From: Methylobacterium oryzae
GTDB lineage: Bacteria > Pseudomonadota > Alphaproteobacteria > Rhizobiales > Beijerinckiaceae
DNA: 64,000 nt
Direction: 5' to 3'
Assembly: GCF_021398735.1 (NCBI RefSeq)
Contig: NZ_CP090349.1
Span: 2,176,501-2,240,500, forward strand
Under the pieces are notes generated by a model that was not told where the DNA came from, did not search any database, and saw only the letters and a list, made by a program, of their open reading frames with translations. A program made the position numbers and the translations under genes. This document shows positions 18,851 through 28,341 of this stretch, in pieces; the stretch's first letter is position 1; the number at the start of each line of letters is the position of its first letter.

Positions 18851-19389
18851 GACAGTCGCAGCCTCGTTCTCCAATCGTAATTCCGAGGTCCCATGCGGCC
18901 GGGTCGGAAGGAGACTGGAGCTGACCGTGCCGTCGCCAGGATGATCATCGGCCGCCGTCGAGGAGGGCTTCCTATCCCGTTAGGCCCGCGGACAAGCTCA
19001 TCCCAAGGTTCCGAAGGACGGACCGTCGGAATGCCATCGTCGACGTCCCTTGACCTCGTTTCATGTCCAGCTCCTTCGGTCATGACTGATCCTGTCAATC
19101 AGCCTGGTCCAGAGCCAGCCAGTCAAGCCACTGACGGAGCTGAGTTTTATATGTGTCACAACGTCAGAACGTTGAGCCCGCCGGATGGAGAATCATCGTC
19201 TCAACAGCAGCTGTCGGGTTTAAAGCGGCGATTCAAGTGGTTTCGCCCATTGGTCCGCGGATGGCGCAGAGCAGTCGACCGTTCGCTCGTATAGGGCGTC
19301 CGCTTTTCCGGTTTCGCCACCCGAAACCGGACTAGCTGGAAACCACCCTGAGCGGACTTCGCGGGTGAGTGCAAAGCGTCAGATCGTAC
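18851..19389. other. convergent intergenic region
   Basis: About 540 bases between the HWE kinase and the convergent CobW-type gene. It is less GC-rich than its surroundings and contains the hairpin at 19308-19330. I see no gene I can support. Confidence 0.5.
19308..19330. terminator. 9-bp perfect hairpin between convergent genes
   Basis: CCGGTTTCG and CGAAACCGG flank a 5-base loop. No T-tract follows on either strand, so it is at best a weak bidirectional terminator for the convergent kinase and CobW-type genes. Confidence 0.35.
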
Positions 19390-20409
19390 CTACCGGCCGC
19401 CCGCTTGCGCGCTCACGCGAAATGCCGTGTTGGACGGTGACGCGATGGCCGGCGAGCCAGGCACGGCGTCCAGGAACTCCTGGAACGACAGCATGTCCAG
19501 ATCGCGAAGGATGATTATAAGCCCCTCGGGCGCGTCGCGCGCGCCCGCGATCCTGCGCGGCGTGTCGAACACCGTCCCGACCCCCTGTATCAGCACCCGG
19601 TCCGACGAGCCGGCGACGTCGAGGAAGCCTTTCGTCCGCAAGAGGCGCTCGCCGCAAAACCCGGCGAGGTCCTCCAGCCAATCCTCGACGGTCGGCCAGT
19701 CGACGGGGCTCGCCCAGCGGACCCTCAGTACGGAGACGTCCGGATGGGTAGCGGCACCGGTGCCCTCGTCCAGCGCGAAGAAGGACTGCTTGGCCAGGAC
19801 CCCGGAGAAGGCCTGCAGGGCGCGGTCGTGCCGGTCGGGCGCCACGACGATCCGCGCGAGGGGATTGAGGCCGCCGACGCGCCCGGCGAGGCCCGCCAGC
19901 GAACCGGCGTCCACGCAATCGGTCTTGGTGAGCACGACAATGTGGGCAGCCGCGATGTGCGCCGTGGCCTCGGCGCCCGTCTCGCAGCCACGGAGCCAGT
20001 CCTGGCGGCAGTCGTAGGTCGAGACGATGCCGAGCCTCGGGCCGAGGTGGCGCAATTCGCTCAACGAGCGCACGACGGGTCCGGGCCGGGCCAGCCCGCT
20101 GGTCTCCAAGACGATGCGCCTCAACGGGCGCCCCTGCCGCTCCTTGGCCCGCATCAACTCCTCGACCGCGTCGCGGAGCCCGTTCCCGATGGAGCAGCAG
20201 ACGCAGCCGTTGCTGAGGTAGGCCATATTCAGGCCGGGCCGTTCGGTGGCTATCAGCGCCCCGTCGACGCTGATCTCCCCAAACTCGTTGACGATCACGC
20301 CTGTGTCGGCGGCTTCCGCCTGTGCGAGGTAGTCCGACAGCAGCGTCGTCTTCCCGCTGCCCAACCCCCCGCACAGGAGGAAGAAGTCCGGCCCCTCGAC
20401 GGGCTTCAC
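19390..20409 (-). CDS. CobW/COG0523-family GTP-binding metallochaperone
   Basis: A 339-residue G3E GTPase. Walker A GGLGSGKTTL (14-23), the metal-binding CxCC in NGCVCCSIGNG (Cys69, 71, 72), and the guanine-specificity motif in VLTKTDCVD are all visible. The CobW C-terminal domain follows (VLRVRWASPVDWPTVEDWLE). COG0523 proteins insert metal, often zinc or cobalt, into client enzymes. I chose the GTG at 20409 because it overlaps the amidohydrolase stop as GTGA and starts just before the P-loop strand. The obvious client is that upstream metal-dependent amidohydrolase. Confidence 0.9.
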   Translation of the reverse strand: MKPVEGPDFFLLCGGLGSGKTTLLSDYLAQAEAADTGVIVNEFGEISVDGALIATERPGLNMAYLSNGCVCCSIGNGLRDAVEELMRAKERQGRPLRRIVLETSGLARPGPVVRSLSELRHLGPRLGIVSTYDCRQDWLRGCETGAEATAHIAAAHIVVLTKTDCVDAGSLAGLAGRVGGLNPLARIVVAPDRHDRALQAFSGVLAKQSFFALDEGTGAATHPDVSVLRVRWASPVDWPTVEDWLEDLAGFCGERLLRTKGFLDVAGSSDRVLIQGVGTVFDTPRRIAGARDAPEGLIIILRDLDMLSFQEFLDAVPGSPAIASPSNTAFRVSAQAGGR

Positions 20410-22007
20410 GGGGTCGCCCCGTTCGCTGCCTTGCGCGCCTCGACCATCCCGGCGACGTCCGCCAAAAGCTCGGCCGGATCGTAGACGATCCCGTCCTTGA
20501 TCGTCGCGGACAGGCAGCGCGGCCACGTCACCTCGGTGGTCCCGTCCTCAAGGCGCATCGCCCCGGTGCCGTACAACAGCTTGAAGTCGTCGAGGGGATT
20601 GCGGTCGTGGACGAGGATGTCGGCGCGCTTGCCGGTCTCCAGGGTGCCGATCTCATCCCCGACCCCGAGCAGCTCGGCGCCGTGCAGGGTCGCGGCGCGC
20701 AGCACCTCCAGCGGATGGAAGCCCGCCTCCTGCAGGAGTTCGAGCTCGCGCACGTAACCGAACCCGTAGACCTGGTACATGAAGCCGGAATCGCTGCCGA
20801 CCCCGACCCGGCCGCCGAGGTTCTTGTAGGCGTTCACGAAGGCCATCCAGAGCCTGAACGTCTCGCGCCATTCGACCTCGTTCGTGGTCGACCACCGGTA
20901 CCAGTAGGCGCCGTGGCCACCCCGTTGAGGCTGGAAGTAGGCCCAGAGCGTCGGGTCCGTGTAGCGCTCGTGCCAGTCCGCCCGGCGGGTGCGCATGAGG
21001 TCGCGGTTCCCGTCGTAGACGTTGAACGTCGGGACGAAGCTGTGCCCCGACTCCAGGAACGCCGCGAGCACCGCCTCCCATTTCGCCGAGCCCGGCTTCG
21101 CCGCCTGCAGGAACGTCTGGCCGGCGGCCGAGAACCGAAGGTACTCATCACGGTAGTCGTAACCCTGCGGGAAGTCCTGGACCGTCCGTCGCTCAAGCAG
21201 GGCTTCAGGCAGCCCGTAGGAATGCTCCGAGCTCGTGAGGCCCCACTGTGCCGTCGTCAGGGCGTTCATGCGCCCGACCGCAAGTTGCGCGTGGTGGCAG
21301 CAGCTCCGCATGCCGGTGCGGGCGCATTCCTCCAGGGCGGCGCGCATCAGCGTCGGCGGGGCGCCGAAGAACTTGATGCCGTCAGCCGCCCGCTCCTTCA
21401 CGTTCTCGATCCAGGCGCGGGCCGCTTCCGGCGTATGGATGGTCTTGACGTAGTCGTTGGTCCCCGGGAACGGCGCGTAGGCGAAGATGCGGGGCGCGGC
21501 GATGCGGTTCTCGGCGGAGGCCCGCTTCTGTTCGAGGGTCCAGGACAGGCCGTTGAAGCATCCGGTCTCGCGGACCGTGGTGACGCCGTGGGCGAGCCAC
21601 AACTTGTAGACGTAGTCCGCCGAGGGCATCGGCCCGTTCTCGGCGTGGAACGGGGCGCCGATATGGGCGTGGCAATCCACAAAGCCGGGGGTGACGAACT
21701 TGCCCGTGCAGTCGATCTCGTGGTCGCCGGCAGCCGGACGGCGCGCCGGGTTGACCGCCATGCCCGGCGTCCCGACGGCCTTCAGCACCGTGATGCGTCC
21801 ATCTTCCACCACAATGTCGGCCGGCCCCCACGGGGGTGCGCCCGTCCCGTCTATGACGGTCGCCCCGCGCAGCAGCAGCCGGCGATAGGGGCCAAGCCCG
21901 CGGTCGCGCGAGGTGGCCCGCTCCGCGCACGGAAGACCCGCCGCCGCGAACATCGCGGAGAACTCGTCCCCTGCGGCCGGCTGTTGATCGGGCTCGGGTG
22001 GCGCCAT
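20406..22007 (-). CDS. metal-dependent amidohydrolase
   Basis: A 533-residue enzyme of the imidazolonepropionase/prolidase-like amidohydrolase group. It starts with the small beta domain (LLLRGATVIDGTG), then the metal ligands in TPGFVDCHAHIG (His113, His115). Later candidate ligand histidines lie in MRSCCHHAQLAVG and the SEHSYG segment, the catalytic Asp region is VGVGSDSGF, and GTLETGKRADILVHDRNPL is typical of the C-terminus. No signal peptide is seen. The substrate is unknown; with racemase and D-amino-acid dehydrogenase nearby, an N-acyl or dipeptide-like D-amino-acid derivative is a reasonable guess. The ATG at 22007 fits the family's length. Confidence 0.88.
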   Translation of the reverse strand: MAPPEPDQQPAAGDEFSAMFAAAGLPCAERATSRDRGLGPYRRLLLRGATVIDGTGAPPWGPADIVVEDGRITVLKAVGTPGMAVNPARRPAAGDHEIDCTGKFVTPGFVDCHAHIGAPFHAENGPMPSADYVYKLWLAHGVTTVRETGCFNGLSWTLEQKRASAENRIAAPRIFAYAPFPGTNDYVKTIHTPEAARAWIENVKERAADGIKFFGAPPTLMRAALEECARTGMRSCCHHAQLAVGRMNALTTAQWGLTSSEHSYGLPEALLERRTVQDFPQGYDYRDEYLRFSAAGQTFLQAAKPGSAKWEAVLAAFLESGHSFVPTFNVYDGNRDLMRTRRADWHERYTDPTLWAYFQPQRGGHGAYWYRWSTTNEVEWRETFRLWMAFVNAYKNLGGRVGVGSDSGFMYQVYGFGYVRELELLQEAGFHPLEVLRAATLHGAELLGVGDEIGTLETGKRADILVHDRNPLDDFKLLYGTGAMRLEDGTTEVTWPRCLSATIKDGIVYDPAELLADVAGMVEARKAANGATP

Positions 22008-22174
22008 GTTCAGTCTCCCCGGTCTCGTCGAGACTACCGTGTGTCCACGGCGGCGCGTGGCCACCGTGCCGTGATACCGGCCCCCTCCGGGAGCGGGAAA
22101 CGAATGCCCGGCATCCGCAGACGCGGCGCCGGGCACCCAATCGTCCGCCGGCGGGGGCCGACGGCGCGGGCGGT

Positions 22175-23596
22175 CTATGCGCGGGTCGACGTTTGCGCGA
22201 CCATGGGGGCCACAGGTGCCTCCGACAACCCGACATGGCCGACCTCGGCCGCGGTGATGTCCTCCAGGACGCGCCCCTTGGTGGCGATGCCCAAAACCAG
22301 CACCGCGAGCCCCCCGATGAAGAGGACGGCGGTGGTGATGCCGAACACCCCGGCGAAGCCGTAGATCGGATAGACGTACCCCACCACGATGGGGGACGCG
22401 ATGGCCCCGATGCGGCCGATTGCCGAGGCGACGCCGTGACCGGTCGCTCGCAGTTCCGTGGGGAAAAGCTCCGGCGTGTAGACGTAGAGCCCGCTGTAGG
22501 TGCCGTTCATGAAAAAGGACAGCAACGCTCCGGCGATGGCGATCTCCGTGTTGCTGCTCGCATTGGCCAGGCCGAAAGCCGACACGCCGGCGAGCATCAT
22601 GTAGGAGACGATCACCGCCTTGCGCCCGATCTTGTCCACAAGGAACGCCGCCGAGTAGTAGCCGGGGATCTGCGCGAGGTAGATCAGGATGGAGTAGCCG
22701 AAGCTCTTCGTCATCGTCATGCCCGACTTGACGAGTAGGCTCGGGATCCAGGTGAAGAAGGCATAGTAGCAGGACGTCTGGGCGAACCACACGATCCACG
22801 CCATCGCCGTGACCCGGCGCAACGGGCGCGACCACAGCGCCTTGAGGTTTCCGAGGAACGTGCCGGTGCCGACCTTTGGGGGAGCGGACGCACCCGCCGT
22901 CACCTCCGGAAGGCGGCCGTGGCGGGCCTCGATCTCGTCCTCCAACTTGCGGACGATGGCGTCGGCCTCGGCATGGCGGCCGCGGGTCTCAAGCCAGCGG
23001 GCCGACTCGGGCAGGTCGCGCCGCCACCACAGGAGCATGACGATGGGCAGCGCCGTGATGAGCAACGCGTAGCGCCACGCTCCGGCGTCGAGCGGCACGA
23101 TCATGTTGCCCAGAAGGGCCGCGCCTACGAACCCGAACGAGAAGAAGCCGGCAAGGGCCCCCGCGAACCGGCCCCTGTAGCGGCTGGCGACGAACTCGAT
23201 GAGGAACGGGACCACGATGGCGCTCTCGGCGCCGGTCCCGAACCCCGCGATGACGCGGGTCGCGAAGAACGTGTGCCAGTCGGTGGAGAGGGCGCTGACG
23301 ACGGTGGCAAGGCAGTAGATGGCCAGCGCGTACATCATGACGCGGCGGCGCCCGATCAGGTCCCCGAGGGTACCGGCGCTGAACGCGCCGAAGAAGTATC
23401 CGATGTATGTCGCGCTTCCCAGGATGCCGACCTGCACGCTGTCCAGCGACCACAGCACGGTCAGGACCGGCAGGACGAATGCGACGATGGCCAGGTCCAT
23501 CGCGTCGAAGGCGAAGCCGAGGCCGCCCATCATCAGGAGGCGATAGTGTGGTCTGCCGAACGGCAGCCGCTCAAGTCTATCCGCTATATTGTACAT
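22175..23596 (-). CDS. MFS transporter (sugar-porter/NiaP-like)
   Basis: A 473-residue inner-membrane permease with 12 predicted helices. The family signatures are GFAFDAMDLAIVAFVLP, the loop motif GTLGDLIGRRRVMM between helices 2 and 3, DLPESARWL after helix 6, DKIGRKAVI in the second half, and PELFPTELRATGHG. This subgroup carries aromatic acids, nicotinate and similar anions. It lies upstream of the amidohydrolase on the same strand (167-bp gap) and diverges from the racemase gene, so it probably imports the compound they degrade. Confidence 0.9.
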   Translation of the reverse strand: MYNIADRLERLPFGRPHYRLLMMGGLGFAFDAMDLAIVAFVLPVLTVLWSLDSVQVGILGSATYIGYFFGAFSAGTLGDLIGRRRVMMYALAIYCLATVVSALSTDWHTFFATRVIAGFGTGAESAIVVPFLIEFVASRYRGRFAGALAGFFSFGFVGAALLGNMIVPLDAGAWRYALLITALPIVMLLWWRRDLPESARWLETRGRHAEADAIVRKLEDEIEARHGRLPEVTAGASAPPKVGTGTFLGNLKALWSRPLRRVTAMAWIVWFAQTSCYYAFFTWIPSLLVKSGMTMTKSFGYSILIYLAQIPGYYSAAFLVDKIGRKAVIVSYMMLAGVSAFGLANASSNTEIAIAGALLSFFMNGTYSGLYVYTPELFPTELRATGHGVASAIGRIGAIASPIVVGYVYPIYGFAGVFGITTAVLFIGGLAVLVLGIATKGRVLEDITAAEVGHVGLSEAPVAPMVAQTSTRA

Positions 23597-24088
23597 CGCA
23601 ACATCCCCTCTTGCTCGAAGAAGCCAGGCAAAACGTTTCCGCGGCCGGCTGCTCGATCACTGTCGGATCGTTCGCGACCAAACCTTCCTCATCATGGAGA
23701 GTGCGCCCGAGACAGGTGACGGGATCTTGGCACCAAAGCGGATTTCCATGCCGAATTTAGCCGGCGTTCCCGCATGATTGACTGCGCTGGCGACGACCGT
23801 TCGAGCCGGGTGCGCAGGGCGCGATACGTGCGACACGGTTGGCATGGTGGTCCGTCCACGGGGGCAATTTCCCGAAGTCCACCTCGTGGTCCGGCGGGCC
23901 ATCGGTCCGGGGACGGGCGATGCAACGTTCGGGCGATGCGGAAGCACGGATGATCGCGGGCGCCGCGAAATTCGGGGAATGATTCCGTTCGCCGCGGTTG
24001 AACGGGCCCAAAAGCCGTCCGTGCCTGGGACAATTCCCGTGTTCATCGCGTCGCCCGGAGTCGAGGCGGACGTGCGGGGATACCGACC
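23597..24088. other. divergent promoter region
   Basis: About 490 bases between the divergent permease and racemase genes, expected to hold both promoters and any operator. I found no regulator gene here and no convincing palindrome. Confidence 0.5.
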
Positions 24089-25225
24089 ATGCGCATCGCG
24101 GATACGGGCCGGCCGCCGTCCGAACCTTCCTCCGATACGGCTAGCGCCGTCCTGACCGTGGACCTGGCCGCCATCGTCACGAACTACGACCTCCTGCGCC
24201 GGCAAGTCGGAGGGGCGGGATGTGCGGCCGTGGTGAAGGCGGACGCCTACGGCCTCGGTGCCGACCGGGTCGCCCCCGCGCTCGCCCGGGCCGGCTGCCG
24301 CACGTTCTTCGTCGCCCAGGTCGAGGAAGGGGTCGCGCTCCGCGGCATCCTCGGACCGGACGTTGAGATCGCCATCCTCAACGGGACCACGCCCGGCAGC
24401 GAGGGTGCCTGCGTCGCGCACGGCCTGGTCCCCGTGCTGAACACCGATGTGCAGAGGCGCGCCTGGATCGCGCTCTCCGGCCGGCTGGATAGGCGGCTCC
24501 CGGCCATCCTGCAGGTCGACACCGGGATGGCCCGCTTCGGCTTCGCTTCGAACGAGTTCGACCGGTTGCTAGAGGATCCGTCATCCTTGGACGGCATCGA
24601 ACTCCGCCTCGTGATGAGCCATCTCGCCTGCGCCGATGAGCCGGGCTCTCCTGCCAACAATGCCCAGAGACAGGCCTTCGACAGGGTTCGCCGCAGGCTG
24701 CCGGGCGTCCCCGCCAGCCTCGCCGCTTCCTCAGGGATCTTCCTGGGACCGGACTTCCACTACGACCTGGTCCGGCCGGGGGCCGCCCTCTACGGGATCG
24801 CCCCCCAGGCCGGCCGGCCCAATCCCATGAGGCCGGTCGTCACGCTTCGGGCTCGCGTGTTGCAGGTCCGGACGGTCCCGGCGGGGACGCGGGTCGGTTA
24901 CGGGCACGCCGAGCTCGTGCGCCGCGAGAGCCGCCTGGCGACCGTCGCCATCGGTTACGCGGATGGCTTTTTCCGAAGCTCCTCCGGCGCGGGCGAGGCT
25001 TGGTCCGACGGATGCCGGCTGCCGCTGGTCGGCCGGGTCTCGATGGACAGCATCATCCTCGATGCGACGGACGCGCCCCCGGACGCCGTCCGGTCCGGCA
25101 GCCTCGTCGACCTCTTCGGGCCGGACCGGGACGTCGACGCGGTCGCCTCGGCCGCCGGAACCATCGGCTACGAGGTCCTGACGGGCCTCGGTCGCCGCTT
25201 CCATCGCACTTTCCTCGACGCGTGA
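24089..25225 (+). CDS. alanine racemase
   Basis: A 378-residue fold-type III PLP enzyme. The PLP lysine is Lys50 in [26 protein letters not shown] and the C-terminal beta-domain motifs [12 protein letters not shown] (catalytic tyrosine region), [11 protein letters not shown] and [11 protein letters not shown] are present. It interconverts L- and D-alanine or another amino acid. The D-amino-acid dehydrogenase gene starts 11 bp after its stop, a dadX-dadA type pairing that indicates a catabolic rather than cell-wall role. GGGGA precedes the ATG. Confidence 0.92.
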   Translation: MRIADTGRPPSEPSSDTASAVLTVDLAAIVTNYDLLRRQVGGAGCAAVVKADAYGLGADRVAPALARAGCRTFFVAQVEEGVALRGILGPDVEIAILNGTTPGSEGACVAHGLVPVLNTDVQRRAWIALSGRLDRRLPAILQVDTGMARFGFASNEFDRLLEDPSSLDGIELRLVMSHLACADEPGSPANNAQRQAFDRVRRRLPGVPASLAASSGIFLGPDFHYDLVRPGAALYGIAPQAGRPNPMRPVVTLRARVLQVRTVPAGTRVGYGHAELVRRESRLATVAIGYADGFFRSSSGAGEAWSDGCRLPLVGRVSMDSIILDATDAPPDAVRSGSLVDLFGPDRDVDAVASAAGTIGYEVLTGLGRRFHRTFLDA

Positions 25226-25235
25226 GGCCTTTCCC

Positions 25236-26501
25236 ATGCATGTGATGATCCTCGGGGGCGGCGTCGTCGGCGTCGCCTCGGCCTATTACCTCGCCAAGGC
25301 CGGCCACCAGGTCACTGTGATCGAACGCCAGCCCGGCGTCGGCCTGGAGACCAGCTTCGCCAATGCCGGGCAGGTCTCACCCGGCTACTCGGCCCCGTGG
25401 GCGGCCCCGGGCATCCCGCTGAAGGCGATGAAGTGGCTGATGATGCGGCATCGGCCGCTCGTGCTCTGGCCATGCCTGGAGCCCCGCCTCTACGGCTGGC
25501 TCGCCCGGATGCTCGCGAACTGCACGGAGGACGCCTACCGGCGCAACAAGGGACGCATGGTGCGCCTCGCCGAGTACAGCCGCGACGCCCTGCGCGACCT
25601 TCGCTCGGAAACCGGCATTACCTACGACCACCGGGAGAAGGGCACGCTCCAACTCTTCCGCACGCAGAAGCAACTCGACCACGTCGGTGATGACACCCGC
25701 GTCCTCGACGCCTATGGCGTCCCCTACGAAGTCCTCGATTCCGCCGGCTGCATCGCGGCCGAACCGGCACTGCGGCACGTCGGCGGGATTATCGCCGGCG
25801 GTCTCCGCCTGCCCGGCGACGAGACCGGCGACGCCCACCTGTTCACGCAACGCCTCGCCGCGATCTGCGAGGGTCTCGGCGTGGCGTTCCGCTACCGCGT
25901 CCCGGTCGCGCAGCTCCTGTCGAGGGGCGATCGGATCGAAGGCGTCGAGACCGGCGACGGCGAGATCCTGCGGGCGGACGCCTACGTCGTCGCCCTCGGC
26001 AGCTACTCGCCGGCCCTGCTGCGCCCGCTCGGGATCGAGGCACCGGTCTACCCGGTGAAGGGTTACTCGCTGACGCTCCCGGTCACCGACGCGACCGCCG
26101 CGCCGGTCTCGACGGTCATGGACGAGACCTTCAAGGTGGGCATCACCCGGCTGGGGGACCGCATCCGCGTCGGCGGGACCGCCGAGCTCGCCGGGTTCAG
26201 CGACGTCCTGAGGGTGCCGCGGCGTCAGACCCTCGAACGCTCGGTCGGCGACCTCTTCCCGAGGGGAGGCGACCTGGGCCAAGCCAAGTTCTGGACCGGG
26301 CTCCGGCCGATGACGCCCGACGGCACCCCGCTCGTCGGCCCGACCCGCGTCGCGAACCTGTTCACGAACACGGGCCATGGCACGCTCGGCTGGACGATGG
26401 CCTGCGGGTCGGGCCGGCTCCTGGCCGACCTGGTCTCCGGACGCGCGCCCGAGATCGAGAGCGAGGATCTGGGGGTCCGGCGCTACGCCGTCCCGGCCTG
26501 A
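25236..26501 (+). CDS. dadA: D-amino acid dehydrogenase, FAD-dependent (DadA-like)
   Basis: A 421-residue DAO-family flavoprotein. The Rossmann FAD motif is [20 protein letters not shown], followed by [17 protein letters not shown] and [18 protein letters not shown], as in DadA. The C-terminus has [19 protein letters not shown] and [16 protein letters not shown]. DadA oxidises D-amino acids to 2-oxo acids and ammonia, passing electrons to the respiratory chain. Its imino product is the kind of substrate the RidA-like neighbour deaminates. Confidence 0.93.
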   Translation: MHVMILGGGVVGVASAYYLAKAGHQVTVIERQPGVGLETSFANAGQVSPGYSAPWAAPGIPLKAMKWLMMRHRPLVLWPCLEPRLYGWLARMLANCTEDAYRRNKGRMVRLAEYSRDALRDLRSETGITYDHREKGTLQLFRTQKQLDHVGDDTRVLDAYGVPYEVLDSAGCIAAEPALRHVGGIIAGGLRLPGDETGDAHLFTQRLAAICEGLGVAFRYRVPVAQLLSRGDRIEGVETGDGEILRADAYVVALGSYSPALLRPLGIEAPVYPVKGYSLTLPVTDATAAPVSTVMDETFKVGITRLGDRIRVGGTAELAGFSDVLRVPRRQTLERSVGDLFPRGGDLGQAKFWTGLRPMTPDGTPLVGPTRVANLFTNTGHGTLGWTMACGSGRLLADLVSGRAPEIESEDLGVRRYAVPA

Positions 26502-26633
26502 GGCACGGGGGCGGCCGCCGTTTCGCACAGGAGCCGAAGATCGCACGAAAGTTCTTCGGGCGAAGGCTCAAAGAGCATCAAGTTCCGTACGCCTCCGGCG
26601 ATGCTCCCGGCCACCAGAGACCGGGAGTTCGGA

Positions 26634-27107
26634 ATGTCGACGATCCTGCAGCGCCTCCACGCGATGGGGCTGACCTTGCCGAAACCGGCGGCGCCCGTGG
26701 CCAACTACGTCTCCTGCAGGCGTCACGGGGGCGTCGTCATCGTCTCCGGACAGATCTGCCTCGGTCCCGACGGCCGGCTCGGAGTCGAGCATACGGGCAA
26801 GCTCGGCCAAACCGTGTCGGTCGAGCGCGGCGTTGAGGCGGCCCGTCTCTGCGCCCTCAACGTGATCGCGCAAGTGGGCAGGATGGTCGGTGACCTCGAC
26901 CGCCCGGACCTGACGTGCCTGCGCCTGGGCGGCTTCATCAATGCCGCCCCGGATTTCGCGGGCGTGGCCACGGTCATGAACGGGGCCTCCGACCTGATCG
27001 TGGAGCTCATGGGCGAGAAGGGGCGTCACGCGCGCTCGACCGTCGGGGTCGCGGTCCTTCCGCTCGACGCGGCGGTCGAGGTCGAGGCCACCTTCGGCAT
27101 CGAATGA
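26634..27107 (+). CDS. RidA/YjgF-family protein
   Basis: A 157-residue member of the RidA superfamily, longer version (COG0251-like). It starts MSTILQRLHAMGLTLPKP, with GVVIVSGQICLGPDGRLG, and ends in the family strand VGVAVLPLDAAVEVEATFGI. RidA proteins hydrolyse reactive enamine/imine intermediates. Its place straight after dadA fits removal of imines made by D-amino-acid oxidation. I chose the ATG at 26634, preceded by GGGAG; the frame is open a few codons further. Confidence 0.85.
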   Translation: MSTILQRLHAMGLTLPKPAAPVANYVSCRRHGGVVIVSGQICLGPDGRLGVEHTGKLGQTVSVERGVEAARLCALNVIAQVGRMVGDLDRPDLTCLRLGGFINAAPDFAGVATVMNGASDLIVELMGEKGRHARSTVGVAVLPLDAAVEVEATFGIE

Positions 27108-27136
27108 CGACGGACACTGCGGAGGGAGGAACGGAC

Positions 27137-28192
27137 ATGTCACGCCATACGGTTGCGGTCATCGCGGGCGACGGCATCGGCAAGGAGGTCATGCCCGAAG
27201 GCATCCGCGTCATGGAGGCCGCAGGGCAAAAATTCGGGTTCGGGCTCTCCTGGGATGAGCTCCCGTGGAGTTGCGAGTATTACGCGCGCCACGGGCGCAT
27301 GATGCCTGCCGACGGCCTGGACCGGATACGCGGACACGACGCCATATTCCTGGGCGCCGTGGGCTTCCCGGGCGTGCCGGACCACGTCTCGCTCTGGGGA
27401 CTGCTCATTGCCATCCGCCGCGGCTTCCGGCAATACGCGAACGTCCGCCCCGTCCGCCTCCTGCCCGGCATCGAGTCCCCCTTGCGCGGCCGCTTTTCCG
27501 GCGACATCGACTTCATCGTCGTGCGCGAGAACAACGAAGGCGAATACTCGTCGTCCGGCGGCATCAGCTTCGAGGGGACCGACGACGAGGTCGTCATCCA
27601 GAACAGCGTCTTCACGCGCCGCGGGACCGACCGCATCCTGAGATACGCGTTTGAGGTCGCGAGCGCCCGTCCGCGCAGGCACGTCACGTCCGCCACGAAG
27701 TCGAACGGCGTGTTCGTCTCGATGCCGTACTGGGACGCCCGGTTCCGCGAGATGGCCGCCCGGTACCCAGACGTGCAGGCCGACCAGTACCACATCGACA
27801 TCCTGGCCGCGCATTTCGTGCGCAACCCGGACCGGTTCGACGTGGTGGTCGGGAGCAACCTCTTCGGCGACATCCTGTCGGACCTCGGCCCGGCCTGCAC
27901 CGGCACCATCGCAGTCGCACCCTCGGCCAACCTGAACCCCGAACGCGACTTCCCGTCGATGTTCGAGCCGGTCCACGGCTCGGCCCCGGACATCTACGGA
28001 CGCAACATCGCCAACCCCATCGGGCAGATCTGGTCGGGGGCGATGATGCTGGAGCATCTGGGACACCCGGAAGCGGCCGCGGCCGTCGTGCGGGCCATCG
28101 AGGTCGTGTTGATCGAGGGGCCGCGCACCCCGGACATCGGCGGTACGGCCAGCACGCAGGAGGTCGGTCGGGCGATTGCGGAAGCCGTCTGA
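27137..28192 (+). CDS. tartrate/isopropylmalate-type NAD-dependent dehydrogenase
   Basis: A 351-residue beta-decarboxylating dehydrogenase. It has AVIAGDGIGKEVMPEGIRV, VVRENNEGEYSSSGG, TSATKSNGVFVSMPYWDARF, the metal-binding SNLFGDILSDLGPA and EPVHGSAPDIYGRNIANPIG. The spacing matches tartrate dehydrogenase/decarboxylase (TtuC) rather than LeuB. A perfect ribosome site GGAGGGAGGA lies 6 bases upstream of this ATG; another ATG at 27104 overlaps the RidA stop. It may oxidise a hydroxy acid formed in the pathway. The exact substrate cannot be told from sequence alone. Confidence 0.85.
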   Translation: MSRHTVAVIAGDGIGKEVMPEGIRVMEAAGQKFGFGLSWDELPWSCEYYARHGRMMPADGLDRIRGHDAIFLGAVGFPGVPDHVSLWGLLIAIRRGFRQYANVRPVRLLPGIESPLRGRFSGDIDFIVVRENNEGEYSSSGGISFEGTDDEVVIQNSVFTRRGTDRILRYAFEVASARPRRHVTSATKSNGVFVSMPYWDARFREMAARYPDVQADQYHIDILAAHFVRNPDRFDVVVGSNLFGDILSDLGPACTGTIAVAPSANLNPERDFPSMFEPVHGSAPDIYGRNIANPIGQIWSGAMMLEHLGHPEAAAAVVRAIEVVLIEGPRTPDIGGTASTQEVGRAIAEAV

Positions 28193-28206
28193 GCGCACCG
28201 ATAGGT

Positions 28207-28233
28207 CCGGCGGCGAACGGGTGCCGCCGCCGG
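28207..28233 (+). terminator. GC hairpin after the dehydrogenase gene
   Basis: CCGGCGGC pairs with GCCGCCGG around an 11-base loop and is followed by CCTTT. It could end or attenuate transcription before the FAD dehydrogenase gene. Confidence 0.4.
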
Positions 28234-28341
28234 CCTTTAGCCTACCGGGGCGACCGCCCAAGGCGCCCATGCGGCGCCGACGGGGCACGGTGGTATGAGC
28301 CACGGTCCCGCGCATCAACCGCCTCGAACCCAGGCTTCCGG

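Noticed and set aside
20322..22364. Long plus-strand frame opposite the amidohydrolase and CobW genes
   Set aside because: Antisense shadow in high-GC DNA; the minus strand carries clear motifs.
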